A stretch of DNA of 64,000 bases from Tolypothrix sp. FACHB-123 (GCF_014697075.1 NZ_JACJRE010000002.1:62001-126000); one strand, 5' to 3'. Shown: positions 43,394 through 53,218, counted from the stretch's first letter. Notes: a model not told the origin generated them from the letters alone. A program made the numbers and translations.

Positions 43394-44218
43394 TTAACTA
43401 TCAATTTGTTGTCTCATTAAACAATGAACTTTTGGCAGAAAAATCAGTAATAAAAGTTTAGATATTGAGTATACAATGAAGAAACTCATTGTCATTAAAT
43501 TTATTTTTTTCTCTTGCCATAATTGGTAATAATTTTTCAAGTCACCTAGCCTCATATTTATTTTATTACTACTGAGACTTTGGTAATCATTAGATTTAAA
43601 TACATAAACTAAAGGCAGCTTGATTATAGAAACAGAATGATTATTGAAACAAATTTGCGCCCACAAAAGATAATCTTCACAATAATGTTTTCTCGGTTGA
43701 AATCTATAACTAATATTCTTCTTGATAAGAACAGATGGAGTCACAAAAGGATTACTAAATAAAACTTGATTTTTTGTGATGGAGTGTAATTTAACTTCAT
43801 CAATATTTAAGGAATCAAAACAGCATTCTTCAGTACTAAATGTCCGATAAATATGTCCACATACTGACACATGGGGGTTTTGAATCATCAAGGAATACTG
43901 TATTGCTATTTTTTCTGGGTGCCAAACATCATCAGCATCTAGAAAAGCAATATAATCTCCTCTTGCTATATCCCAACCTAAATTTCTAGCAATGCTCGGG
44001 CCACTGTTCGCTGGATTTTTCAAAATTTGAATTGACAAATCTTGGTTTTGAGATCTATAGGTTTCAATAGTTTTGATAGTTCTATCACTACTACAATCGT
44101 CTATACAAATTACCTCAAGAACTTGACAAATCTGATTTTTCACTGAATTCAGTGCTCTGATAATAGTTTTTTCTGAGTTGAAACAAGGGATAATCACTGA
44201 AACTGGAACTTTGAGCAT
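43394..44218 (-). CDS. GT2-family glycosyltransferase
   Basis: The protein, about 274 residues from ATG 44218, starts with the GT-A strand VPVSVIIPCFNSEKTIIRAL, followed by VICIDDCSSDRTIKTIE, NSGPSIARNLGWDIARGDYI and AFLDADDVWHPEKI carrying the D-A-D metal motif. A hydrophobic C-terminal segment (SFFIVYSISKLLLLIFLP) may attach it to the membrane. Its first 34 codons overlap the 3' end of the polymerase-like gene in another frame of the same strand, an unusually long overlap. Confidence 0.92.
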   Translation of the reverse strand: MLKVPVSVIIPCFNSEKTIIRALNSVKNQICQVLEVICIDDCSSDRTIKTIETYRSQNQDLSIQILKNPANSGPSIARNLGWDIARGDYIAFLDADDVWHPEKIAIQYSLMIQNPHVSVCGHIYRTFSTEECCFDSLNIDEVKLHSITKNQVLFSNPFVTPSVLIKKNISYRFQPRKHYCEDYLLWAQICFNNHSVSIIKLPLVYVFKSNDYQSLSSNKINMRLGDLKNYYQLWQEKKINLMTMSFFIVYSISKLLLLIFLPKVHCLMRQQIDS

Positions 44219-45245
44219 ATAATAAATAGACAAAAATCACAAAGGTTGGCCAACCTGTTAGATAGTAAAAATTAAATCCATACAAAAAGATTGATAAAGC
44301 TGCTGATTCATTATATCTGCCAAGTTTATGAATAAAGTAAATATATACAAATATGCCGTATAAACCAAAATTAACAGCAAGCGAAGAAATATTAGAATAA
44401 CTTCTAATAACTGCTACACTATCTACATCACTTAAAGTAGTTCCATAAATACCAGTGAGTATTTCAATTAAATTACTGGAACTTGTAAACTCTTTTAAAC
44501 CCGAATACCTATCGCTGAAAGTTTGATATAAATAATCAGGTACGTAGGCATCAAGAAAATACTTAACAAATAATATTTGAATTAAAACAATTAACATTGT
44601 ATATATTAAAAGACTATATTTAGTTTTAAATAAAAATCGAAAGCAATAAAATCCCAGCAGTCCAATGACAGCATAAAGTGAAACTAAAGAAAAACTTAAA
44701 ATATAACCAAGCACACAAACCAATTTTATAAAAATTCTTTTTGTGATAAAGAAATAAACACCTACGGTAAAAGCAAAATATGAAGGTTCCCTAGTGAAAG
44801 ACGCTACTCGCAAGATCCCACCACGTAAATCGAAAGCCGCACCTAATTCTTCTTTACCTGTTCCTATCACTTCATGTAACCAAGTAACGTAACCCAGATT
44901 CCCAACTAGAAAGCTTACATATTGGGAGAGTCCAAACAAAACCAAAATAATTACAGATATGTCAATTATGTTGAGAAGTTTGTCTTTATCGAAGAAACTA
45001 TTTAGATAGAGAAAATAAGTAATCATAATCCCTAACTTAACTACGTCAGCAATTAAGTAAAATTTGCTAGCTAGAGCAAAGACATAAACAGGTATGATGA
45101 TGATGATAATTTTGGTTATATATTTAGGATAATATGCCTTAAATATATATAGAGGAATTAAAAGATATGAAGGATAAAATGACACTCCCAGAATGTCAAC
45201 TGAAAATAGAGTCCAAAACGAGAATAATGCTAAAATTTGATGCAT
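44115..45245 (-). CDS. Wzy-like polysaccharide polymerase (O-antigen ligase/polymerase type)
   Basis: The 376-residue protein is hydrophobic with about ten predicted membrane helices and a large extracytoplasmic loop around GTGKEELGAAFDLRGGILRV and ASFTREPSYFAFTVGVYF, whose RGG and R-E-P-S-Y elements are common in Wzy proteins. It probably links repeat units at the outer face of the plasma membrane. The C-terminal tail (NYYQSTEFSEKSDLSSS) is polar and is encoded inside the overlap with the downstream GT2 gene. The upstream GT2 gene overlaps its start by 16 bases. Confidence 0.8.
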   Translation of the reverse strand: MHQILALFSFWTLFSVDILGVSFYPSYLLIPLYIFKAYYPKYITKIIIIIIPVYVFALASKFYLIADVVKLGIMITYFLYLNSFFDKDKLLNIIDISVIILVLFGLSQYVSFLVGNLGYVTWLHEVIGTGKEELGAAFDLRGGILRVASFTREPSYFAFTVGVYFFITKRIFIKLVCVLGYILSFSLVSLYAVIGLLGFYCFRFLFKTKYSLLIYTMLIVLIQILFVKYFLDAYVPDYLYQTFSDRYSGLKEFTSSSNLIEILTGIYGTTLSDVDSVAVIRSYSNISSLAVNFGLYGIFVYIYFIHKLGRYNESAALSIFLYGFNFYYLTGWPTFVIFVYLLYAQSSSFSDYPLFQLRKNYYQSTEFSEKSDLSSS

Positions 45246-46573
45246 TGCCTAATCCAATATTTTGTTATTAATAGAAGATAGCTTAAAAAAGCTAAGAATT
45301 TGTTGCTACCTAACTCGGTAGCAGCCTTAAAAACTTCTTTTCTAGTTTCATAATAAAAAAAGTTTGATACTCCCTCTGTTCTGACAATGGTGATTGCTTG
45401 ACTTAAGGGTTTTCCTATAATATTGTTTCTTGTTAATCGTAGAAATAAGTGATAATCCATACAGTACTTATATTGCTTAGAAAATAAAAATTCTTCTAAA
45501 ATTTTTTTCTTCATAAAGACAGTTGGGTGGTGGATATGAGGCATATAAAAATTAATTTTTTTTACATAATCAACATCAGCATTAACAACTGAGATAATTT
45601 TATCTGAGATATAAAAGCATTTTCCGAAGCAGAAAGTTTGGAGATTATTCGCAAATTCTTTTACTATTGTGTTGACGGTTGAGGTTTGAAAATAAAGATC
45701 GTCGCTACTGAGTATACCTATAATGTCACCAGAACATAAACTGATACCCTTATTAAAGGCATCACTTATCCCTTCATCAGGTTCGCTTAGCCAATAATCG
45801 ATTTTGCTATTATATTTTTTGATAATATCTAGAGTGCCATCGGTTGAGCCTCCATCAATAATGACATACTCGATATGGGGATATGTTTGATTAATAACTG
45901 ACTGAATTGTCTGTTCTAAATATTTTTCTCCATTTTTTACAACGGTGATTATTGACACTAATGGTGTTAATCCTGAACCATTTTTGGCAACTCCTTTAGT
46001 GCGTAAACCACCTCTATCAATAATTTGGTTGTGTTCAAAGTTTTGTGGTTGAAAATTAGGCATAGTCGCCATCATTTCCAAATTTAATTTAGGTAGCACA
46101 AAGGGATGTGCCATAGTATAGGGAAGATAGAGATGAGAAATAGTTTGCCAGTAATTTCCTAAAACAAATTGTGGTGGAGTATTTTCAATTTTTTGATTGT
46201 CTAACAATTGAATTTCCGAATTGCAAAAATAAATTATTATTTTATGTCTGTTATTATTAACATTAGTGTTATTATTAACATTAGTTAGTAAAGTCTTTTC
46301 TGTCCAACCATGATCTATGAGGTTTTGTTGAAAAACGATCGGGTTCCATGCATAACGTATATCAATATCATAAAATTCATTGCTCTCAGTTAAACAGGTG
46401 AATGATTCCACACCCTTCCAACCTATTAGATCATCACTTTCATGGGAATCTACATTTACTATTTCAACAAAATGATGAGAAAGGTATAAGCTATTAAGGT
46501 ATGATAAATAGTGTTGGAATCCTGGTAATGGTTGAGATTGCTCCGAATTTAGGTTATTAATTAAATCTTTCAT
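45230..46573 (-). CDS. GT2 glycosyltransferase with large N-terminal extension
   Basis: Of the 447 residues, the last 250 form a WcaA-type GT2 domain: PLVSIITVVKNGEKYLEQTI, YVIIDGGSTDGTLDIIKKY, SEPDEGISDAFNKGISLCSG and IIGILSSDDLYF. The first 185 residues are a separate region of unknown fold, rich in F, Y, H and N, with a short Asn-rich duplication (TNVNNNTNVNNNRHK) and an MAHPFVLPKLNLEMM segment. The extension may bind an acceptor or a partner. The gene is part of the leftward assembly operon. Confidence 0.88.
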   Translation of the reverse strand: MKDLINNLNSEQSQPLPGFQHYLSYLNSLYLSHHFVEIVNVDSHESDDLIGWKGVESFTCLTESNEFYDIDIRYAWNPIVFQQNLIDHGWTEKTLLTNVNNNTNVNNNRHKIIIYFCNSEIQLLDNQKIENTPPQFVLGNYWQTISHLYLPYTMAHPFVLPKLNLEMMATMPNFQPQNFEHNQIIDRGGLRTKGVAKNGSGLTPLVSIITVVKNGEKYLEQTIQSVINQTYPHIEYVIIDGGSTDGTLDIIKKYNSKIDYWLSEPDEGISDAFNKGISLCSGDIIGILSSDDLYFQTSTVNTIVKEFANNLQTFCFGKCFYISDKIISVVNADVDYVKKINFYMPHIHHPTVFMKKKILEEFLFSKQYKYCMDYHLFLRLTRNNIIGKPLSQAITIVRTEGVSNFFYYETRKEVFKAATELGSNKFLAFLSYLLLITKYWIRQCIKF

Positions 46574-46678
46574 TTGTCGCAGAATTAATAGCTATATAGA
46601 TTCAAATCTAGAAAATAACGAATATTATTAATATTTAAAAATTTATATTAATTTCACAATTTAAATATAAATTTTGAT

Positions 46679-47425
46679 TTATTTATCCCTGATAAAAATG
46701 CTATCAGCTTGTAAAATTTTTCCATTCTGTGGGTTATAATTTTGTTCAATCGCTCCTGCATAAACAAAGCCATATTTTATTAGTTCATTATATAAATCAT
46801 TAAATAAAGGTTGCCCTTCATAAAGTGGTTCAAAAGAAGTTTCTATAATTAATAATTTGCACCGCATAATAGTATTTTCAGCCCCACGAATAACTTTATA
46901 TTCATAACCTTGTACATCTAATTTAATTAGAATATTGTCACCAATTTCAAGACTATTGATAATGTGATCAAGTGTCTCTACTTTTACATTTATATAATTA
47001 GTATTTTTTGTATGTGGGTATACTGTTTTATGTAAATCAGTCATCTTCAGAAAAGAGGAAGATGGCGTAAAAGCATTTTTTTCAAATGTCAAATTTCCCG
47101 GTTCATCTCCTAAAGCGACATTAAATCCGGTAAAATTTTTACAGTTTGACATAAGAGTCTGCAACTTTTCAAAACATTCAGGTAGCGGCTCAAAGGAATA
47201 AATTTTAGCTTTTGATAGGATTTTATTTATCGTTAAAGCAAACTGACCAGTATTTGCACCAATATCAATGACTGTATTTATATTAAGAGAGTGTAACCAA
47301 GGTTGATTCAGTTGTAAAAAGGTATTGGGAAGACCACCTCGTTGGCGCAGTCCAAAAAGTTGTGGATTTTCAATATAATTTGCTAGTGAATTAAGACGAC
47401 GGGTGAATTGGCTGAAAAATGGCAT
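46679..47425 (-). CDS. FkbM-family methyltransferase
   Basis: The 248-residue protein matches FkbM O-methyltransferases: VIDIGANTGQFALTINKIL (motif I), KIYSFEPLPECFEKLQTL, FNVALGDEPGNLTFE and the VETLDHIINSLEIGDNILIK stretch followed by LDVQGYEYKVIRGAENTI. In surface-glycan loci such enzymes usually O-methylate sugars. It implies a methylated residue in the product of this locus. The codon use is A+T-rich like its neighbours. Confidence 0.93.
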   Translation of the reverse strand: MPFFSQFTRRLNSLANYIENPQLFGLRQRGGLPNTFLQLNQPWLHSLNINTVIDIGANTGQFALTINKILSKAKIYSFEPLPECFEKLQTLMSNCKNFTGFNVALGDEPGNLTFEKNAFTPSSSFLKMTDLHKTVYPHTKNTNYINVKVETLDHIINSLEIGDNILIKLDVQGYEYKVIRGAENTIMRCKLLIIETSFEPLYEGQPLFNDLYNELIKYGFVYAGAIEQNYNPQNGKILQADSIFIRDK

Positions 47426-47535
47426 GATATTTTTCTAAGTAAATAGTTTTTCTGAAAAGCCAAAAGAAAAAATAAATGTTTTCTTAAATAAACTCCTAAA
47501 TAAATCCGGAATATTAGCAATTAACTGAAATTAGA

Positions 47536-48474
47536 CTATTTTTTTTGAAAAATTATAAAAATGTGATCTTTAGTAAATGGACTCCAAGGTTGAATTCCTG
47601 ATTTTTCGTTAAATTTGGCAATTTTTTGGTATATTTTTGGATTAAACACATATAATCCTATCTTTAGTAGTTGATTCAAATTTTGGAGATACCCCGAAAT
47701 AGCACGCCTTGATTTATGTTTTTTAATTTCACAAAATATAGTTGTAAAACCATGTTCTTCGGCAAGTTTTTTGAGAGCATTAGTATTCCAAAATATATGA
47801 TGCTCTACAAATTTTACATACCACCAATTCTCAATACCATATTTTTGAGGCCAATAATTATCAGCATCTCCTGTTTCAATTAAGACATAGCCGTTGTCTT
47901 TGACAAGTGATGCAAGATTCTGAAAAACATTTTGAGGTCTATATAGATGTTCCATAATATCGAACATTGTAACTACATCATATTTTTCGCTACTCCATAT
48001 CAATTGCGGATCATCTATAAAATTCTGAATAAACTCTCCTTTGATATAAGGTTTAATTCCAGGGTACTGAGCTATATCTAGAGCAGATCTTCTACCCTCA
48101 ATATTAGATAAAGCTTTCAGTAAATTTCCGTGGGAAGCTCCAATATCAAGAATATCAAAAGGTTGATAATTATTGAGCTTTTCGAGAAATTTAGATTCAT
48201 AAACAAAATCGTATGGTTCAGACCAAATTTTCTTTGACTGTTTGCTAAATAATTCAGATAAAAATGATGATGACGGTACTAAATTCTTGTAATATAGGCG
48301 ACAATTGCTACATTGTAATATTTCAATTTCTTCCTGGGGGGCATAAATAATTTCATCTCCACATTGATATGATTTTTCTGATAATTTACCGGAATATAAT
48401 GTGTTTGAAGTACTACATGAAGGGCATTTCGTAACCTTTTGCCATTGTTCCTTTGCTAGCATTTTTGGCTCCAT
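47536..48474 (-). CDS. Zinc-ribbon class I SAM-dependent methyltransferase
   Basis: The 312-residue protein has an N-terminal zinc-ribbon-like region (KCPSCSTSNTLYSG and ILQCSNCRLYYKNLV) followed by a methyltransferase core: FDILDIGASHGNLLKALSN, YDVVTMFDIMEHLYRPQNVF and LVKDNGYVLIETGDADNYWP. This combination is frequent among sugar C- and N-methyltransferases and related enzymes of glycan loci. The substrate cannot be fixed from the sequence. Confidence 0.9.
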   Translation of the reverse strand: MEPKMLAKEQWQKVTKCPSCSTSNTLYSGKLSEKSYQCGDEIIYAPQEEIEILQCSNCRLYYKNLVPSSSFLSELFSKQSKKIWSEPYDFVYESKFLEKLNNYQPFDILDIGASHGNLLKALSNIEGRRSALDIAQYPGIKPYIKGEFIQNFIDDPQLIWSSEKYDVVTMFDIMEHLYRPQNVFQNLASLVKDNGYVLIETGDADNYWPQKYGIENWWYVKFVEHHIFWNTNALKKLAEEHGFTTIFCEIKKHKSRRAISGYLQNLNQLLKIGLYVFNPKIYQKIAKFNEKSGIQPWSPFTKDHIFIIFQKK

Positions 48475-48500
48475 TTGTTTTATTAATATATGATTTGAGT

Positions 48501-49958
48501 TTAATTGATTCTGAGTTTAGGATATTGAATAAATTTGAACCATGCTAAAAGAAAGATACATTCAATGCTCACAATTAAAATTCTGATGTTAATTAATAAG
48601 GGAATGATAAAACCAATAATAGCGCCAATAAATAACCAAATAAATGGTACTAATGTTAAATCTAGTAATTTTCTATAACTTAAACCAATTTTTCGGCTAG
48701 CGTAAACTGATAATATAATAGTGATTAAATAACCTGAATTGCCTATAATAGCACCTAAAAGTCCATATTTTATAGATAAAATAAATATTAGTATTAAAGA
48801 TAAAAGTCCACTACTAATAACAATGAATACATTAAATAAGACTAAATTTAAGGCAAACAATACATAATAACCTACTGCATTGATTGAATATAGTAAGTAT
48901 ATAAGTGCAGAGATTTGAAATACTACAATATATTCTTTATTAAAAGTAGACGGTAACATTAATTGTAAAATTAATGGAGCAATAGTTATGAGAATTACTC
49001 CAAGACCAAAGGCAGTAACAACATTGATTAGCAGAGCTTGTTGAATAGATGTTCTCAGTTTACTTAAAGCATTTTGGCTCCCTTCTGCAAACAGAGAACT
49101 CACTGATGGAATTAAAGGTTGTATTGTTAATGCAGAAAATGTGTTTATCTGTATTGTTATATTAGTGATAGCTGCATAAACACCAAGTATTTCTGTGTCT
49201 AATAGATATCCAACTAGCAAGCGATCAACTTGACTAAATAAAACCGAGCCTATAGAAGCAAACCAAGTCATTAAGCTATAATGCAATATATTTAATCCTT
49301 TAGCCTTGTTCCATAAAAGCCGTGGCTTGATATTGGCAGTTAATGACCAGCCTAACCAAATATGAGCAATCAATGCACCTATGCTTAAAAAGGCTTGACA
49401 TTGCATTAAAGCAAAGCTTTTTCCGCCCAGCCATGCAACTACTAACAAGCCTAAATTACTGAGTACTGACTGGAGTGTAATTAAAAGATTCATGACTCCA
49501 TAACGTTGATAAGCTTGCTCTATACCCACAATTATTTGCTGTAGTAGTTTAGCCCAAACTACTACCCCAGCAATCTGCAGGACTTGTACAGCGGCTAAAC
49601 GCTGTTCGCTTCCCAATTTAGGAAATAAACTGACTAAGGTTTGTGCACCGAACCACAGAGCGATCGCTGCTATCGTAGCCAGTATCAGCATTGCCCCAAT
49701 AGTGACTGTCAAAGTCTGCGATAAACTGACACTATCTTCACGGGCAAGATCTTGTGATACAAAGACGGTTGTTGTTGTTGAAAGACCGGCTTCAGCTAAA
49801 GCAACCATTGCGACTACCGCAGAAGTTAGTGTCCAGAGTCCATACTCTTCAACTCCAATTAGACGAATTAATATAGGAATTGTTAGTACAGCTAATCCAA
49901 TTCTGACTACTCCAGCCGCAGCATTGTAAAAACCATTCTTTAATAACGAATTACTCAC
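48501..49958 (-). CDS. Wzx-like polysaccharide flippase
   Basis: The 485-residue membrane protein has about twelve to fourteen hydrophobic helices and belongs to the MOP/polysaccharide transport family. The N-terminus NGFYNAAAGVVRIGLAVLTI and the LIRLIGVEEYGLWTLTSAVV segment are characteristic. It should move lipid-linked repeat units to the outer face of the plasma membrane, where the Wzy-like protein polymerises them. It is the first gene of the A+T-rich leftward operon. Confidence 0.9.
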   Translation of the reverse strand: MSNSLLKNGFYNAAAGVVRIGLAVLTIPILIRLIGVEEYGLWTLTSAVVAMVALAEAGLSTTTTVFVSQDLAREDSVSLSQTLTVTIGAMLILATIAAIALWFGAQTLVSLFPKLGSEQRLAAVQVLQIAGVVVWAKLLQQIIVGIEQAYQRYGVMNLLITLQSVLSNLGLLVVAWLGGKSFALMQCQAFLSIGALIAHIWLGWSLTANIKPRLLWNKAKGLNILHYSLMTWFASIGSVLFSQVDRLLVGYLLDTEILGVYAAITNITIQINTFSALTIQPLIPSVSSLFAEGSQNALSKLRTSIQQALLINVVTAFGLGVILITIAPLILQLMLPSTFNKEYIVVFQISALIYLLYSINAVGYYVLFALNLVLFNVFIVISSGLLSLILIFILSIKYGLLGAIIGNSGYLITIILSVYASRKIGLSYRKLLDLTLVPFIWLFIGAIIGFIIPLLINIRILIVSIECIFLLAWFKFIQYPKLRIN

Positions 49959-50287
49959 TTAAATAATAACCATGTAACAGATAAATATCCTAAAATTTTT
50001 TATCAAAGCATCTTTTCCCATATTATTCACTATCAAATTAGTATGGATTTATTTGATGTCAGCAATAACTCTTGACTGCTTAATGACTAAGACAGCTTCG
50101 GGCGTAGAGGAAGGAGGGTTTTTGAATTGTTGTACAAATGAGAGAATTATCACTTATCAATTGGGCTGCATATAACTTGGGTTAGCTTTTAAATCTACAT
50201 TAGACATTCAATCGCAGCATGACAGAATGTAGGCATTGCAAGTTCGTTAAGATCAAAATTCATTAAATCTTAGTTCACCTGAGATGA
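49959..50287. other. Gap between flippase and tyrosine autokinase genes
   Basis: About 330 bases without a supported gene. The sequence is A+T-rich. It presumably contains the promoter for the wzx-led operon and the 3' end of the wzc transcript, but no clear hairpin terminator or operator was identified. Confidence 0.5.
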
Positions 50288-52483
50288 TTAATTACGGATT
50301 TTCAGTGTTTTCATATCAACATTACCATTCTTGGAATGTCCATTTTGATGATAATAACCTTTGGAATAGTATCCACCATAGCTGCTCTTAGCAGTAACAC
50401 CATTAACAACCATTCCCAAAACTCGCTGACCAGACTGTGCTAACAGAGCCTTGATCGCACCAGCAGCTGCCGAGTTAGCTACACCAGGACGCACAACTAG
50501 CAATATTCCATCTACTAATTTTCCTAATATTTGGGCATCAGCAACTGCTGTTAAAGGTGGAGCGTCAATAATCACAAAATTATACTCATTAACAGCCTCT
50601 TGGAGCAAAGAAACCATCCGTTTTGACTCTAGAAGCGCAGCAGCATTAGGTGGAATTGTACCAGCAGTTACTAAGTCTAAAGTCATCAATGCTTCTTTAG
50701 TAGTTGTGGGTAACTCAGCCTGATTTACTAAAATATTACTCAGCCCGATCAGATTTGATTGTTCCCAAATTTTGTGCTGACGAGGGCGACGCATATCTGC
50801 ATCAATTAACAGTACTTTGCGTCCGCTTTGCGCTGCTGCTACAGCTAAGTTTGCGGCGACAAAAGATTTACCCTCACCTGGAATTGAGCTACTAATTACA
50901 ATTACTTTCAAGGTTTTATCAGAAATGCTGAAGCCTAAGTTGGCCTGAAGCATTTCAAAAGCTGCGGATTCAGGGGAGTAGGGATTATTCAATACAGGTA
51001 ATTCTGCTCCTGCTTCATTACTATCACTACTTTTAGGTTTTTCTGCTAAAGGAATAGTGCCTAGTAAAGGATAGTCTAGTAACTGCTTGACTTCTTCAAT
51101 AGTCTTGAGAGAATTATCTGTAGCTTCTAGGATTAATGCTGTGCCGACACCTAACAAAATTCCCAAAAAACCACCTAGCGCCAGATTTAAAGGAACAATT
51201 GGAGAAACTGATTTATCGGGAACTAAGGCATCTGAAATGATCCTCGCATTACCAACATTCTGGTTCTCAATCATTTCAACTTCTTGAAATTGCTTCACCA
51301 GTTGTTCATAAGTAACTTTTGCTACTTGCATCTGTCGCTGTAGCTGTAGCTGCTGTTGTTCTAATCTAGGTAGTATATCTAAGCGTTTCTTATTGATTAT
51401 GTATGCTTGGCGCAATTGTGCAACCCGATTCCCTAATGCCAATCGTTCTACTTCTGACTTGACTAAATCTTCACTTAAGTTTTGTTTGAGTTCTCCTATC
51501 TGCAAGTTTTGTTCTGGTATAGGCTCAGAACTACCAAGGGTTTGACCTACTCGTCTTTCGAGCTGGCTTCTTAAGGCTGCTTGTTTTTGCTCTAAATTAA
51601 TAATTGTAGGGTTATCGTCTGTCAAACGCGTCCGCGCAACAGCTAACTCATCTTGCGCTTTCTGATATTCTTCAAGTACCTGTTGTATTCCAGGCGATTG
51701 ACTTAAGGTGCTTAGTTCCACTGCCTGCTGGATACTTAAATCCATTTCACGTTGTAGAGCAGTAGAGCGTGTTTTTGCAGCTGCTAATTCTCCTTGAGCG
51801 GTGGTAATTTCTTGTTCTAAATCTTTGAGTCCTTCCACTCCAGCTTTTGCTTCTACATCTAAAGCTACTACTCTGTTTTGCTCTTTAAAGCGACGCAGGG
51901 CTATTTCGGCTTTTAAAACTCTTTTTTCAATCTCAGGTAGCTGCTTGCTTAAAAATTCCCTTGCTGCTCTAGCCTCGGAACGGTTAGTGCGAACATTACT
52001 TTCTAAGTAATAACCCATCAGGGAATTAATGACAGTTGCAGCTTCTTGGGGATTAGTGCTGCGGTAGGAAAGTTGCATCACATCTGTCCCCCGAATAGTC
52101 TTGAGCTTCAGCAGTTTGAGAAATTGTTCGATTTTCAGTGGTTTACCAGATTTGTCTTTGAGATTAAGGCTGTTAATAGTTCTTTGGATTATAGGATTTG
52201 AACGGATGACCTCAGCTTCTGTATCTACTGGGTTACTGAGGTTGGTTAAACCGCTGAGTTCTCCTACTTGTGAAGACAGACCAGTGAGGGATGAAGCTCC
52301 ACTCTGTTTGTTAAACAACAGCTTGGCTTGTGATTCGTAAACTGGTTTTTGTATGAAGGTGGCTAATGCTGTTAGTCCAAACACAGAGCTAATCACAACT
52401 GCTGTTATTGGCCAACGCCTTTTTAATATCGGCCAGTATTGTTGAAAATTAATCAGGTCACGGTCGTCTTGCTGAGTAGGCAT
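50288..52483 (-). CDS. Wzc-like polysaccharide co-polymerase / tyrosine autokinase
   Basis: The protein controls chain length and export of the polysaccharide. Taking ATG 52483 (MPTQQDDRDLINFQQYWPIL) gives 731 residues. An N-terminal Wzz domain with a first membrane helix (ITAVVISSVFGLTALATFI), a long periplasmic coiled coil, a second helix preceded by the proline-rich VPDKSVSPIVPLNLALGGFL, and a cytoplasmic BY-kinase domain are visible. The kinase shows Walker A ISSSIPGEGKSFVAANLAV, Walker A' LLIDADMRRPR and Walker B FVIIDAPPL. The tail contains a tyrosine cluster (SSYGGYYSKGYYHQNGH) that is the likely autophosphorylation site. Confidence 0.94.
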   Translation of the reverse strand: MPTQQDDRDLINFQQYWPILKRRWPITAVVISSVFGLTALATFIQKPVYESQAKLLFNKQSGASSLTGLSSQVGELSGLTNLSNPVDTEAEVIRSNPIIQRTINSLNLKDKSGKPLKIEQFLKLLKLKTIRGTDVMQLSYRSTNPQEAATVINSLMGYYLESNVRTNRSEARAAREFLSKQLPEIEKRVLKAEIALRRFKEQNRVVALDVEAKAGVEGLKDLEQEITTAQGELAAAKTRSTALQREMDLSIQQAVELSTLSQSPGIQQVLEEYQKAQDELAVARTRLTDDNPTIINLEQKQAALRSQLERRVGQTLGSSEPIPEQNLQIGELKQNLSEDLVKSEVERLALGNRVAQLRQAYIINKKRLDILPRLEQQQLQLQRQMQVAKVTYEQLVKQFQEVEMIENQNVGNARIISDALVPDKSVSPIVPLNLALGGFLGILLGVGTALILEATDNSLKTIEEVKQLLDYPLLGTIPLAEKPKSSDSNEAGAELPVLNNPYSPESAAFEMLQANLGFSISDKTLKVIVISSSIPGEGKSFVAANLAVAAAQSGRKVLLIDADMRRPRQHKIWEQSNLIGLSNILVNQAELPTTTKEALMTLDLVTAGTIPPNAAALLESKRMVSLLQEAVNEYNFVIIDAPPLTAVADAQILGKLVDGILLVVRPGVANSAAAGAIKALLAQSGQRVLGMVVNGVTAKSSYGGYYSKGYYHQNGHSKNGNVDMKTLKIRN

Positions 52484-52507
52484 AAATAATGTACCGAAAC
52501 ACCACAA

Positions 52508-53218
52508 ATAATAATTTGGGCTATCACTGCTCTAAGTGCTGACACACAAAGTAATTTTTTCGACAACATCCACTGGGAATGGCTAGTCTTAACTTTCTAT
52601 CAAAACATTTTCCTGAAATGTTCTGATTCCCAAAATGTCCTGACTATTTTATACTAGTTTTCTGTTCGCTCTTCACTAAAATACTACTTTTGACAAAAAT
52701 CATTGGTAGAAAGGACAAAATATTTATAAAAATTTAAATATAATATAAGATTAACTTATTATTTGAGCTTAAGCTTGAAGCTTGATGGCAATTAAAAGAT
52801 TTTTGTTTAGAGTAAATATCCTTTATTGTTGTAAATTTCACTGATTTGGTAATGTATGTTTGACCTAAGTCTTGCTACCTAGGTTATTGATAAATAATAC
52901 ATTGAATCAAAATATACACAATTGTTCACTAGTATTTACTAGTGAACAAGAACTTATATTAAGGTATACATAACAAAAATTACTGTTACTGTGTTAATTT
53001 TTTTATGTTCTAAAGTAATAAAATATTATCGCATAAACACTTAAAATCTTCTTAAAATCAAACTAAGTTCATCGAATTTGCCTGTTTTATTACCAATTTT
53101 TGGTAATTTAAAGTACATGCTTAAGGTCATGGACTTGAGGGTTAAGCATCTTAAGGCACAAAAAATTTACTACCGACAGATTATTTACCTGAAAATTTAA
53201 ACGTAGTATAAAATACTT
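52508..53218. promoter_or_regulatory. Divergent regulatory region between wzc and the second priming transferase
   Basis: No gene is supported in these 711 bases. They separate two divergent polysaccharide genes and so should contain both promoters. A perfect 13-bp inverted repeat lies at 52922-52949, and a second inverted repeat (ATGCTTAA/TTAAGCAT) lies at 53117-53149, about 70 bases before the priming-transferase start. The region is otherwise strongly A+T-rich. Long leaders of this sort usually indicate regulated expression. Confidence 0.55.
52922..52949. promoter_or_regulatory. Perfect palindrome, candidate operator
   Basis: TTGTTCACTAGTA (52922-52934) is followed after two bases by its exact reverse complement TACTAGTGAACAA (52937-52949). 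A 13-bp perfect repeat with a 2-base centre is more suited to binding a dimeric regulator than to terminating transcription, since the loop is too short and no T-tract follows. Confidence 0.7.
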
